From Companilactobacillus ginsenosidimutans (GTDB taxonomy: Bacteria > Bacillota > Bacilli > Lactobacillales > Lactobacillaceae): a stretch of DNA of 64,000 bases. The stretch spans positions 1,860,001 to 1,924,000 of the forward strand of contig NZ_CP012034.1 of assembly GCF_001050475.1 (NCBI RefSeq), in the 5' to 3' direction. Both the position numbers and the translations under genes were made by a program. The notes beneath the pieces are model-generated. The model was not told where the DNA came from and ran no database searches. It worked only from the letters and a program-made list of their open reading frames with translations. Position 1 is the stretch's first letter; every line of letters starts with the position of its first letter. This document shows positions 17,491 through 26,703 of this stretch, in pieces.

Positions 17491-17600
17491 GTTAGTTTCA
17501 ATTGTAATTGAAGAAAACAGAAAAATTAGGTTAGTTTCAATTGTAATTGAAGAAAACGGAAAATTTAGGTTAGTTTCAATTATAATTGATAAAAACAAGC
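17491..17600. repeat. Three 39-bp tandem repeats, each with a 16-bp palindrome
   Basis: Copies begin at 17491, 17530 and 17569 (last one degenerate and partial). Each contains TTCAATTGTAATTGAA, a perfect 7-bp inverted repeat with a 2-bp centre (copy 3 imperfect). The array lies between the terminator of the GNAT pair and the next gene, 65 bases before its start. Helical phasing is 39 bp, about 3.7 turns. Possible multi-site operator for the gene at 17665. Confidence 0.85.
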
Positions 17601-17664
17601 AATTTATATTTTTTATAATAATCCGAAATAATTAGACTAAAACAATAAAATTAAAGGAAAATAT

Positions 17665-18573
17665 ATGAAAGCCAAAGCAGTATTCAAATCGGTAATAGTA
17701 ATTATTTTAGTGATAGTAATATTGGTTGTAAGTTTTGCTATTATTAATAAGAAAAACACCAGTAATCGTGAATTGAATGACTTTCAACCGCGCGTTGAAA
17801 AGGTACTACGTAAAAGTAATTTACCTGGAAAAGTCAAGGTAACTAGGGTCTTTATTTCAACTGGTGGTGATTACGAAAAGAATGCGGAATTTACATATCA
17901 GGAAAAAGTGAATAATAAATGGGTGAAAATCAAGAGTGGGTTACCATTTGACGGGAGAACTAAAAAATATAATTACGACTTCAATCCTATTAACAAAAAT
18001 GATTTTTCTCATAGTGAAACTATGGCCAACTTCTATCAATCCAGTTGGAGAAATTCAAAAGGGAAAACTATTATTAACAAAGCAGAAGATACATTTTCAA
18101 AATTAAAGGTCAAAAATTTAACGTTTGCTACTGTTAGAGGGCAAATGGGCCAAAATGGTGATGATACAGTTAAAATATTAAATAGCGAGTCAACCAGTGG
18201 TTCTGTAGAGAAAGAATTTAAGAACGCAGTTAAGTTGAACCGTAAATCAAATAGTTCCGATGTGTCTAGCTTTAATGGTTATTATCATCTAGATCCAGAA
18301 TATTATATGAAAACAGGTTATAATTCTGTTCGAATTGATTATATTTACCACGCCCGAAATAGTGATGATTTTAATTCAGATAAATATCGAAAAAAGGAAA
18401 AACTTATTAATAAAGAAATTGAAATTGGGTTAAGGAAGCTGGATTATTCAAAAGTTGCTACCGGTACTTATCAAATCGTTTATACAAACCAAAACGACGA
18501 CGGAACCGAAAGTAATACCGAGTTTGAACTTGTAATTAAAAATGGAGAAATAGCCTATTTATCCGTAACTTAG
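17665..18573 (+). CDS. Membrane-anchored extracytoplasmic protein, unknown
   Basis: 302 residues. A single N-terminal membrane anchor (about residues 8-28), then a hydrophilic Lys/Asn/Tyr-rich domain. It has no lipobox Cys and no known catalytic motif. The C-terminus GTYQIVYTNQNDDGTESNTEFELVI looks like a beta-rich domain. Ribosome site AAAGGAAAA before ATG 17665. Followed at about 110 bases by another membrane protein on the same strand; the pair is AT-richer than the flanking housekeeping genes, which would fit transfer. Confidence 0.65.
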   Translation: MKAKAVFKSVIVIILVIVILVVSFAIINKKNTSNRELNDFQPRVEKVLRKSNLPGKVKVTRVFISTGGDYEKNAEFTYQEKVNNKWVKIKSGLPFDGRTKKYNYDFNPINKNDFSHSETMANFYQSSWRNSKGKTIINKAEDTFSKLKVKNLTFATVRGQMGQNGDDTVKILNSESTSGSVEKEFKNAVKLNRKSNSSDVSSFNGYYHLDPEYYMKTGYNSVRIDYIYHARNSDDFNSDKYRKKEKLINKEIEIGLRKLDYSKVATGTYQIVYTNQNDDGTESNTEFELVIKNGEIAYLSVT

Positions 18574-18689
18574 GTTAAATATTGAATTCAATAAAGTTAG
18601 GCAAACGTGCGAAAATATTATTTAAATAATAATCTAATCGTAAATAAGAGATTCGAAGTTATAAATAATTGTCTAGGAGGGAATCTACA

Positions 18690-19670
18690 ATTAAGGACTT
18701 GAACATAAGAATTAAAACATGGGTGCTATTTGGAATATCAATTGGAAGTTTTCGGATAAGTTCTATTGCGTTGTTGTTTTTGAGTTCAGTCGATGTCTAT
18801 ACTAATTTTTTTAAATTTTATGAAATCTTGAAGTTAGTTCTTGTAGTGAATTGTATTATGTTTTTATTCACGAAGGATAGGCGTGCGGTCTACCAAGTAG
18901 GTGACAACATAAAAAATACTAGGTTTGCTTCTTCACGAATTATTTATGATGGGATCATCTTTCCGTTAGTATCAGTAGTAGCAACAATTTGCGAGTTTAT
19001 TGCATTAATTGCGATGACTGTTATTTATATTAGTGCAATTTCAAATTGGACTATTTTTATTTTATTAATAATAATTCTTATTGGTGATCTTACGATGGTA
19101 CTTGGCTGGTATTATCTCTTACAAATTTTGAAGAAAATCGAAGAGGGTATACATTCACGTTCAATTACATTGAAGGAGTGGTTGGTTGATTTTGGAGTTC
19201 TGTTAAAGAAATACTCAATTTGGATATTAATAGTAATTGTTGCCTTGTTAACATTAATCATCGTCCATCATAATAATTTAGTAAGTAATCAAAACGCGTT
19301 TTATTATGAATATAAGAAAAATCCCACTAATTACAAAAAAATAAATGCTGCGCTTTTCAAAAGTGCCAAGTTCATACCAAATAAAAAATTATTCAAAAAA
19401 AGTGGTATTAACTATGATTATGATTGGCATGCGGAATCATCCAAGATTGTTATTGAAGGTAAAAATTTAGATGTATATTCAGAAGATTCAGGCGAAATAT
19501 ACGGTCTTAATCAATCAAACGGACAGCCAACTGAAACTGACAATTATTTTTCCGATTCATTTAACTTTTCAAAGTCTAGCAAAAAAGAACGGGAGACCAA
19601 GCGGCGAACTGAAAACCTGTATTTCAAAACTATGAAAAAACTATATGATAATTGGAAATTGTATAAATAA
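18690..19670 (+). CDS. Membrane protein with extracytoplasmic C-terminal domain, possible ATT start
   Basis: About 326 residues. Four to five hydrophobic segments in residues 10-205, then a hydrophilic Tyr/Lys-rich tail (KNPTNYKKINAALFKSAKF...). Unknown family. The only ribosome site, AGGAGGG at 18675-18681, is ideally spaced (8 bases) from an ATT codon at 18690. The open frame also contains TTG at 18669 (upstream of and overlapping the ribosome site) and TTG at 18699 (17 bases from it). There is no in-frame ATG near the start. ATT initiation or a recently lost ATG are both possible; the start is uncertain. Confidence 0.6.
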   Translation: MKDLNIRIKTWVLFGISIGSFRISSIALLFLSSVDVYTNFFKFYEILKLVLVVNCIMFLFTKDRRAVYQVGDNIKNTRFASSRIIYDGIIFPLVSVVATICEFIALIAMTVIYISAISNWTIFILLIIILIGDLTMVLGWYYLLQILKKIEEGIHSRSITLKEWLVDFGVLLKKYSIWILIVIVALLTLIIVHHNNLVSNQNAFYYEYKKNPTNYKKINAALFKSAKFIPNKKLFKKSGINYDYDWHAESSKIVIEGKNLDVYSEDSGEIYGLNQSNGQPTETDNYFSDSFNFSKSSKKERETKRRTENLYFKTMKKLYDNWKLYK

Positions 19671-19704
19671 AAACACTATCCAGATAAAATTCTGAATAGT
19701 GTTT
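19669..19704. terminator. Bidirectional terminator
   Basis: AAACACTATCCAGA / TCTGAATAGTGTTT stem with A-run and T-run flanks, between convergent genes. Confidence 0.8.
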
Positions 19705-19706
19705 AA

Positions 19707-20378
19707 TTAGTTAGTTTGAGCCAATCGGTCGTTATGAGATTGAATAATCTCATTAGCGATTGCACGGGCAATATTTTCATTTTTCAAAATTGGGCCATGG
19801 GAATATGATCCAATTGTGTTCTTATAACGCATGCCCTCAGCTTTATCCTCAGGATTATTTCCGTAACCTTGAATCATTTTGCCGAGCGGTTTCAACTTTT
19901 TCTTGTCGTCAAAGTAGGTACGTCCACTATGGTTTTCAAAGGCACGAACGGTTCCCCATTCGGTTTGATATTCTGTATCACCAATCATGCGGCTATCAGC
20001 TTTGAAGACTGTGTGAAAAGGTAGGATATCTAAACATTGAATTGTGTCGCCACCAACTGTTTCATAGTATTTACCAAGGAATTGGTAGCCACCACAAATA
20101 CATAACATTGGCTTGCCAGCTTCAATATAGTCTTGAATAGTTTGGCGATGGCGAACTAAATCTTTTGCGACAACGGTTTGCTCGAAATCTTGACCGCCAC
20201 CCCAGAATAGAAAGTCGTAGTCGAAAGCATTGAATTCATCATCCAAACTGATGTTGTCGACTTGTGTGTCATAACCTTGTTCCTTTAGTAAGAAAGCCAA
20301 GATTTTCACATCGCCACTGTCACCGTATGTGTTCATTAAATCTTCATATAAGTATGCAATTTTAATAGTATCAGACAT
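19707..20378 (-). CDS. gatD: Lipid II isoglutaminyl synthase glutaminase subunit GatD
   Basis: Cobyric-acid-synthase-like glutamine amidotransferase, 223 residues from ATG 20378; the longer frame start (TTG 20390) overlaps the GGAG ribosome site. Catalytic Cys in LCICGGYQFLG and His in GSYSHGPIL. GatD supplies ammonia to MurT, which amidates D-Glu of lipid II to isoglutamine. MurT is normally adjacent, but here no Mur-ligase-type murT gene lies beside it: the neighbour upstream is the divergent pepC. The partner may be elsewhere or this copy may serve another function. Confidence 0.85.
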   Translation of the reverse strand: MSDTIKIAYLYEDLMNTYGDSGDVKILAFLLKEQGYDTQVDNISLDDEFNAFDYDFLFWGGGQDFEQTVVAKDLVRHRQTIQDYIEAGKPMLCICGGYQFLGKYYETVGGDTIQCLDILPFHTVFKADSRMIGDTEYQTEWGTVRAFENHSGRTYFDDKKKLKPLGKMIQGYGNNPEDKAEGMRYKNTIGSYSHGPILKNENIARAIANEIIQSHNDRLAQTN

Positions 20379-20433
20379 AATATTCTCCAAAAAAGCTAAA
20401 GTATTGTAACATTAAATCAATGAGGTGATTAAT

Positions 20434-21747
20434 TTGACGAAAGAAATTAATAAAGCTAGTTTAGCAGATTTTCACGATAACTTAAATCACGACGTTTCGA
20501 ATAATGTTTTGAAAAACGCTGTGGCTGAAGTTGGAATCTTTCAAACAGCTAAGAATATCGACGCAAAAAGTAAACTCAATCCTGCTTTTAACATAGAAGT
20601 ACCAACAGGTAAGGTTACTAATCAGAAGCAATCTGGTAGATGTTGGTTGTTCTCAACTTTGACAAATTTGCGCACGGAGTTCGCTACTAAATATAACGTT
20701 AAAGATTTCAAATTATCAGAAAACTACTTATCATTTTACGATCGTTTGGAAAAAGCAAATTACTTCTTCCAAAATATTGTTGAGACAGCTGATTTACCTG
20801 TGACTGACAGAAAAGTTAACTGGTTATTCACTAGTCCAAGCGGTGATGGTGGTCAATGGCAATATGGTGCTAACTTGATTAACAAATATGGTGTAGTTCC
20901 AAGCTATGTGATGCCTGAAACCGTTGTCTCTGAAAGCACATCTGAGTTTAATGCTACCCTTAATAAGTTATTACGCAAAGATGGTATGGAAATTCGTCGC
21001 ATGATTAAAGAAAATGTTCCGACTGATCAAAAGATTCAAGAAATGCTGTCGGATGTCTATCGAATCTGCGTTTATTCATTTGGACAGCCGCCCGTTGATT
21101 TCGAATTATCAATTCGCGACGACAATGGCAGAATGATTGAAGAAGATAAGATTACACCATTGGAATTTTTGAACAGTTATTTCTCAATTAATTTGAACGA
21201 CTATATCGGCGTTATGAACTCGCCGCAAACAAGTAAGAAATTCAATCAAGTGTATACGATTGATACGCAGGGAAATATTGTTGGTGGAACTCCGGAGAAA
21301 TTTCTAAATTTACCGATCGAACGTTTGAAAGAATTATCGATACAACAATTGAAGTCAAATGATACTGTTTGGTTTGGTAATGATGTTGGCAAGCAATCTG
21401 ATCGTAAGCTGGGTCTGTTGTTTGGCGATTTGTATCAATATGATCAAGTCTTTGGAATCGATACAAAGATGAGTAAAGGGGATGCGCTTGATTATGGAAA
21501 TGCATCTGTTTCTCATGCGATGGTTCTAACTGGTGTCAACATTATTGATGACAAGCCTAATCGTTGGAAAGTTGAAAATTCATGGGGTGATGCTAACGGT
21601 GACAAAGGTTACTTTACAATGGATGATCAATGGTTTGATGAAAACGTTTATGAAGTTGTTATTAATAAGAAGTATTTGACGGATGCTGAATTGGCGGCCT
21701 TCAATCAAGAACCTATTGTATTGCCTGCTTGGGATGCAATGGAGTAA
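20434..21747 (+). CDS. pepC: Aminopeptidase C (bleomycin hydrolase family)
   Basis: Cysteine aminopeptidase of family C1, 437 residues from TTG 20434 behind GAGGTGAT. Catalytic Cys in NQKQSGRCWLFSTL (about residue 70), His in NASVSHAMVLTGV and Asn in VENSWGD. A cytosolic hexameric peptidase that trims peptides from milk or plant protein breakdown in lactobacilli. Full length. Single-gene transcript with a terminator after it. Confidence 0.95.
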   Translation: MTKEINKASLADFHDNLNHDVSNNVLKNAVAEVGIFQTAKNIDAKSKLNPAFNIEVPTGKVTNQKQSGRCWLFSTLTNLRTEFATKYNVKDFKLSENYLSFYDRLEKANYFFQNIVETADLPVTDRKVNWLFTSPSGDGGQWQYGANLINKYGVVPSYVMPETVVSESTSEFNATLNKLLRKDGMEIRRMIKENVPTDQKIQEMLSDVYRICVYSFGQPPVDFELSIRDDNGRMIEEDKITPLEFLNSYFSINLNDYIGVMNSPQTSKKFNQVYTIDTQGNIVGGTPEKFLNLPIERLKELSIQQLKSNDTVWFGNDVGKQSDRKLGLLFGDLYQYDQVFGIDTKMSKGDALDYGNASVSHAMVLTGVNIIDDKPNRWKVENSWGDANGDKGYFTMDDQWFDENVYEVVINKKYLTDAELAAFNQEPIVLPAWDAME

Positions 21748-21772
21748 ATTCAAATTTTGTAAAAATATATCG

Positions 21773-21804
21773 CTAAAGTTAAATACTTTAGGGGTATTTT
21801 TTTA
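21773..21804 (+). terminator. Terminator of pepC
   Basis: CTAAAGT / ACTTTAG stem, then GGGTATTTTTTT. Confidence 0.75.
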
Positions 21805-21891
21805 ATAAAATATTAGTTGAGTATAACTGTTGATTAGTCGCAACATTGTTTTATATACTTGAAGTCTACTTTAAGAAAACAGGTGACTTAC

Positions 21892-22383
21892 ATGCATCAA
21901 GCAAAGAAAAGTAAGAAGAAACCAGTCTTATTTACAATTTTAGGAATCGTTTTGATTTTAGTATTGGGAGTGGTATTTTTTGTTCCTTTGAATAATGCCA
22001 CAAGATCAGCAACTGGTAGCGATACTCCTACTGACAGATTGATCAAACATGAATTAGTTAAAAAAGTTAAATCCAATAAAACTGGAGATCCTGATCAGGA
22101 TGCAAAGGTTGATAAATACGCCGACAAACTGCAAGAGACGAAAATGTCAGAAATTATGGCGGCAGCTAACAATCAGGCAAAAGCCGCAAAATTAATTCAA
22201 AGCACTTCGAATCTTTCAAAACCTGCGGCAGATAAAGCTGCACAAGAAATTTTCACTAATAATAAATTTAACAGTATTCGTTCGTCAATGAGTCAAGGAG
22301 ACTGGGTCCAGACTTATTTGCAATATAGAACACTGTCTAAAGATGGTACCTTGTCAGCTTTGAAACAAAATGTAAATCAATAG
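21892..22383 (+). CDS. Small membrane-anchored protein, copy B of a paralogous pair
   Basis: 163 residues from ATG 21892 with AGGTGA upstream. N-terminal Lys-rich stretch and one membrane helix (about 15-35), charged linker, then the shared C-terminal domain: AKAAKLIQSTSNLSKPAADK, FTNNKFNSIRSSMSQGDW, YLQYRTLSKDGTL. It aligns over its last 75 residues with the protein at 15341-15862. The motif SMSQGDW also resembles SLKEGDF in the repeats of the giant protein at 9937. Function unknown. Confidence 0.75.
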   Translation: MHQAKKSKKKPVLFTILGIVLILVLGVVFFVPLNNATRSATGSDTPTDRLIKHELVKKVKSNKTGDPDQDAKVDKYADKLQETKMSEIMAAANNQAKAAKLIQSTSNLSKPAADKAAQEIFTNNKFNSIRSSMSQGDWVQTYLQYRTLSKDGTLSALKQNVNQ

Positions 22384-22430
22384 TTCGTTTTCATTTCATT
22401 ACGTGAAAAGTCAGTGAAACTAATTGACAT

Positions 22431-22459
22431 AAAAAAACCGTCGTTAGACGGCTTTTTTA
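22431..22459 (+). terminator. Terminator after paralogue B
   Basis: CCGTC-gtta-GACGG with T-run after and A-run before, so it can act in both directions and also serve the DUF2207 locus. Confidence 0.8.
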
Positions 22460-22496
22460 ATACTCATATTAATTTTGAACGGAGATAAAAGACAAA

Positions 22497-24332
22497 TTAA
22501 AAGGCACCTCCACCACCTCCGCCACCGAATCCTCCGGCATTTCCCCCTGAGAATCCACCAGATGATCCACCAAATCCACCACTACCTCCAGTGTTGGAAT
22601 CGAGTGAGTCATGGTAGAAGGGACTACTTGAGTTGAGTGATGGGTCAAACGTCTGGATGAGACTTGTATTATAGTCAGGAACGCTGACGTAGTAGTAATT
22701 GAAAATTGGCTGATTGATCGTATCAATTTTATCAGTACCAAATGTGGATTGAAGCTTATGAATAACTCGTTTAGAAACTCCGAAGGCTGCAGAATATGGA
22801 AGAATTTTTTCCCAGACAATTAAATCTCCAATATCCGCGACTTTGATACTCTGCACATCTCGAAGCATTCCACGAAATCCTTGGAGTTCGTTGGCCGTCT
22901 GAAGTCCAATATCAGTATAAATAGAAATATCACCAGAAAGTTTCCAGAAGTATATGCCAGCTACTATTCCAAAAGCTGCAAATGGTAAGGCGGTCATGAA
23001 GAAATCAATCAATTACATAGCTTCAGTTAACAAGTACAGGGCAGTGAGGCCAAATGAAACATAGGCTGCTCCTTTGATAACGTTACTCATGTGTTTTGCT
23101 CCAAGATTAATATATTTGTCGATACCAGCAGATTTTCTTGATGACCAATTATGATAGTGAGCATAAACATCAGGATTATCAAAGTTTCGAAGCTCTTCAA
23201 TCGTAAATGATTTGCCATCGGTACTGTTATCTAGCAAATATTTGAAGAATGGATCAGGGTCTTTGTCAGTTTTGTGTAACCTGTAGGATTCACCCTCTTT
23301 AGTCATCGTCAGATGTTTGTCAGCGACTTCCATTAATAAGTCACCAATTAATCCCATCTGATCAGGACGAGTAGATTTTGACAAAATCATTCTTGCGACA
23401 CTAGGGCTTTAATCAGGAATCTCGAACCAGTGGTGAATTTCTTTGAGACGACTGATTTTAATTGCTGGACTCGTCTTCCATTTATAATAAATAAAGCCAG
23501 CAATTACAACGATTAATACTAAGTAAAGTGGAATTGCATAAAAAGATGCGAATCGGTGTAAGTGACGTGTCTGGTTGGCCTCCGCTATCCATTGTTTTTC
23601 CTGCTTATACACGGTTGGTTTAATTTGTTTCCTAGAAGTATTAGTGTTCGTCGGAGTCACGCTATTAGGAAACAGGATACGGCTTTCCACAAATTGACCT
23701 TTAGGAACTTGGTCAACGGACATCGTAACGCTACCATTTTTTCGATCAACCTTCGTGTAACCAGCCAAGGGACCGTGAGTCCAAGCCTGTAATTTAGAAA
23801 TCTTTGATTGTGGTAATTGCACTGTCAGACGGACGTTATTCAGTGGCACTTCCCAATGGCTCCCGATAATTTTCCAGGTAATATCAGCTGTGTCCTGATA
23901 GCTCTTTACTAAATCGAATATTTCATACTTGTATATGTAAGTAACTTTCTGATCGGTAACTTGGTTGTATACTTTAACGGTTTCTTTTTTGCCTGAATTC
24001 TTAATTGTCAACCAGTCTTCAACGTTAGAAACATCCGCATCTGGTAACTCGAAAGTTTGGCGGGTGTCACCATTTTGCTGGATATAAACTTCAGGATCAG
24101 TTCCACCACCCGATCCTCGCAGGTCAATGATATTGTTGACACCATTAAATGTTCCAGAAAAATTGTACGTAACTTTTTGAGTCACGTTAGCGTTACCACT
24201 TTTGGATACTTTAGTGTTAACAATATATTTATCAATAGAATAGTGATCATCAGCTTTTGCGACTATATCGACTTGCATGAAAGTAAAAAGAGCAAGCAAA
24301 ATCCCCGTCGCCAGCAAAAGTAATTTTTTCAT
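22497..24332 (-). pseudogene. DUF2207 membrane protein interrupted by two in-frame TAA codons
   Basis: One continuous reading frame from ATG 24332 (GGGGGAA ribosome site) to 22497. Signal peptide, DUF2207 extracellular domain, membrane helix near WKTSP, cytosolic region, two more helices, and a Gly/Ser/Phe-rich C-terminus ending GGGGGGGAF, which is typical for DUF2207. The frame is never shifted. It is cut by TAA at 23409-23411 (after HWFEIPD) and TAA at 23013-23015 (after LLTEAM). Neither downstream piece has a good ribosome site. Most likely a recent pseudogene; suppression or sequencing error are alternatives. Confidence 0.82.
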
Positions 24333-24403
24333 AATATTCCCCCGTAGCATAAATATAATTATATAGGAAAAGATTGGGTATGACATTTAATAATCAAAAC
24401 AAT

Positions 24404-24434
24404 AAAAAATCACCTTATACGAGGTGATTTTTCT
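24404..24434. terminator. Terminator between DUF2207 and the surface protein gene
   Basis: AAAAATCACCT / AGGTGATTTTT stem. It ends the minus-strand gene 24447-26468 before DUF2207. Confidence 0.82.
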
Positions 24435-24446
24435 ATACTCTAAATT

Positions 24447-26468
24447 TTAAATCCATGATTTGATTTTCTTGTAGCAAAGTCCAAGAATACCAATCAATCC
24501 AATACCAATTGCTGAAAGAATATTTCCTGTGTTATTGCTTGTTTGAGGGAACCTGCTTGCTCTAGTAGGCGTGCCAGCAAGGACTCCAGATGCGCTCAAT
24601 TGACTAGGTTTTGCTGTTCTCTTTAATGCACCAGATTTAACCATAGCTTTGTATGATTCTCTAGTTGGAGCTGGAGCTGAACTAGTTGGTTTTGCAGGTG
24701 TTGTGGCTGCACTTGTTGATCCAGTTGAACTTGTTCCAGAAGGAGAGCTTGATCCTGTGGTTGAACTAGAACCAGTTGATGAACCTGATGGAGGTGTTGT
24801 AGTTCCGGTTGAACTTCCCGAACCAGTTGTAGAACCTGTTCCTGTAGATGAACTAGCTTTAGCATAAGTTAATTTGATTACACCCTGATCAGGTGCAACA
24901 GTCAGACTTTCAGTGACCGCAGAAGGTGTATAACCGTCCAGTGTTGGGGCAGTCACGGTTGCGGATTCACCGACGATTCCTGAACCAGCCTCGATTGGGT
25001 CACCAATAGGTGCTCCAGTACTGTCGACAGGTTGAACCATTAGTTTGACAGTGTTTGGGGTATAAATATATTTTACACAAGCCTGGTCGTAGTCGTTCAA
25101 TAATTGACGAACATCATAAGTTCCTGTCCCTTCAGTTGAAGACAAGAATGTTGCATAGTCAGTATCTGATCCAGTATAAGACAAGGTCTTGTCAGGGATG
25201 CCCGATTCACTGTCAGCGCCCGTAACTGTTAAACCAGTCAAAGTGTAACCAGGAAGTTCAACGGCAGAAGCGGTTGGAACGTATTCCGCAGCAGTTGCTT
25301 GCATAGATGGCAGAGCTGCGCTCACTGGAGTTGTTGAAAATACCTTAAGAACTTTTCCTGAAGAATCGACAGCTTCGAATGTGACACTAGGTTCAGTTGC
25401 TTCCGTGTAGTAGAAAGTTTTGTTAATCGTGCCAGTTGATGGCCATGCCGTGTAATCCAAGGGCGTTACATTGCCACTCTTAGCTAAGTCGAGGACATAA
25501 TATCCATTGTCAAAAATTTTTCCATCGGCGCCGAAATAAGGTAGTGCATCTGGGCTAGTTTGTGGGTCAGTCGAAAGATCGTCTGTTGTCATTCCGGTGT
25601 ATGAATAAAGATCCATAGGAGGTCTCAATCCGTTGGCTTCAAATGAAGCTTGGCCAGCAGGACTTGATAAGTCCCAAGTATTAGTTGTTGTGTAGATAGT
25701 TTTTCCGGTTGTCTCATCCACAAATGTATAGGTAGTTGTGACAGTCTTTAATGCAAATTTGACCGGAATCGTGACGTCAGCTGTTCCCACGGCAACTTGT
25801 TGCGTACCAGTTACAGCTGATGGGTCCCAGAGAGTATAGGTAGAACCAGCAGGAAGTTCAGACTCAAGAGAAGAAAGCATAGCTGGAGTCCAAGTTACTG
25901 ATGACGTAGTATTAGCTGCTCCAGACCCGATGGCAACGGGATCGCCTAATTGATTGCCAGCTTGGTCAACAGGACAAGCGTAAATAAGATAGTCTGTAGC
26001 TGTTGGGGTCGTAACAGTTGTGGTAGTGGTTGTCCCAGTTGGGACTGTTGTAGCAGGTGGTGTTGTGCTGGTAGTTGTACCAGTGGCGGGAGCTGTTGCA
26101 GTTGTTGTAGTTGAAGTTCCAGCGGGAATTGGTGTTGGACTTGTTGCTACAGGGTCCGTGCTGCCTGAATCAGTACTTGTTGGCGTTGTAGTGGCAGTTG
26201 TCACGGGAGTAGTGGTTGAACTTGTGTCAGTCGTTGGTGTAGTTGTCGCAGTTGCTGTAGAGGTACTTGTTGTGGAAGAACTGGGGGCAACGGTCGTGGT
26301 GGCTGGTTCTGTGGTAGATGTGGTGGTTGTCGTATCAGCCTTTGCAACGGCTGGGACAAGAAATAGAGATGCACTGCTCAATGCAATAGCGATAGCTAAA
26401 TCTCGGTGCTTAATTTTCGAGGTGATCAGAGAATGATTAGTTTTATTGTTTAAATTAATTCGAGTCAT
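24447..26468 (-). CDS. Sortase-anchored mucin-binding-type surface protein, FPQTS motif
   Basis: 673 residues from ATG 26468 (GAAGG upstream). Signal peptide ending VAKA (about residue 45), a long Thr/Ser/Pro-rich stalk (to about 160), then MucBP-like domains (VTTTYTFVDETTGKTIYTT and VKLMVQPVDSTGAPIGDP), a second Ser/Gly/Thr stalk and a C-terminal wall-sorting signal: RFPQTSNNTGN, a hydrophobic helix and basic KKIKSWI. The sorting motif is FPQTS, not LPXTG. Role by family: adhesion to mucus or other cells. The upstream leader holds a three-codon micro-ORF (ATG AAT TGA) behind AGGAG. Confidence 0.85.
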   Translation of the reverse strand: MTRINLNNKTNHSLITSKIKHRDLAIAIALSSASLFLVPAVAKADTTTTTSTTEPATTTVAPSSSTTSTSTATATTTPTTDTSSTTTPVTTATTTPTSTDSGSTDPVATSPTPIPAGTSTTTTATAPATGTTTSTTPPATTVPTGTTTTTTVTTPTATDYLIYACPVDQAGNQLGDPVAIGSGAANTTSSVTWTPAMLSSLESELPAGSTYTLWDPSAVTGTQQVAVGTADVTIPVKFALKTVTTTYTFVDETTGKTIYTTTNTWDLSSPAGQASFEANGLRPPMDLYSYTGMTTDDLSTDPQTSPDALPYFGADGKIFDNGYYVLDLAKSGNVTPLDYTAWPSTGTINKTFYYTEATEPSVTFEAVDSSGKVLKVFSTTPVSAALPSMQATAAEYVPTASAVELPGYTLTGLTVTGADSESGIPDKTLSYTGSDTDYATFLSSTEGTGTYDVRQLLNDYDQACVKYIYTPNTVKLMVQPVDSTGAPIGDPIEAGSGIVGESATVTAPTLDGYTPSAVTESLTVAPDQGVIKLTYAKASSSTGTGSTTGSGSSTGTTTPPSGSSTGSSSTTGSSSPSGTSSTGSTSAATTPAKPTSSAPAPTRESYKAMVKSGALKRTAKPSQLSASGVLAGTPTRASRFPQTSNNTGNILSAIGIGLIGILGLCYKKIKSWI

Positions 26469-26703
26469 ATTCAAACCTTCAATTCATAATAATTCTCCTA
26501 TTAATCAATAAATAACCGTTTATACAAGGAGAATAGTAACGCATCGAGATGTTTTTAAAAATTGATTTGCATATGAAATTAATAATTATTTTTACCAAGA
26601 AAAATATGAATACGTTAACCCTGACTGATAAAAATATATCTCTTATTCATACATAAAATTGTATTATTCTATATCAACTAACAATAGAATCTGAGGCCTT
26701 ATG

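Noticed and set aside
17491..17600. CRISPR array
   Set aside because: Repeats are directly contiguous with no unique spacers, and no cas genes are present.
22497..24332. Frameshift in DUF2207
   Set aside because: All three pieces are in the same frame; only stop codons interrupt it.
26020..26436. Val-rich plus-strand ORF opposite the Thr-rich stalk
   Set aside because: Antisense of Thr codons gives Val/Gly runs; no start signals.
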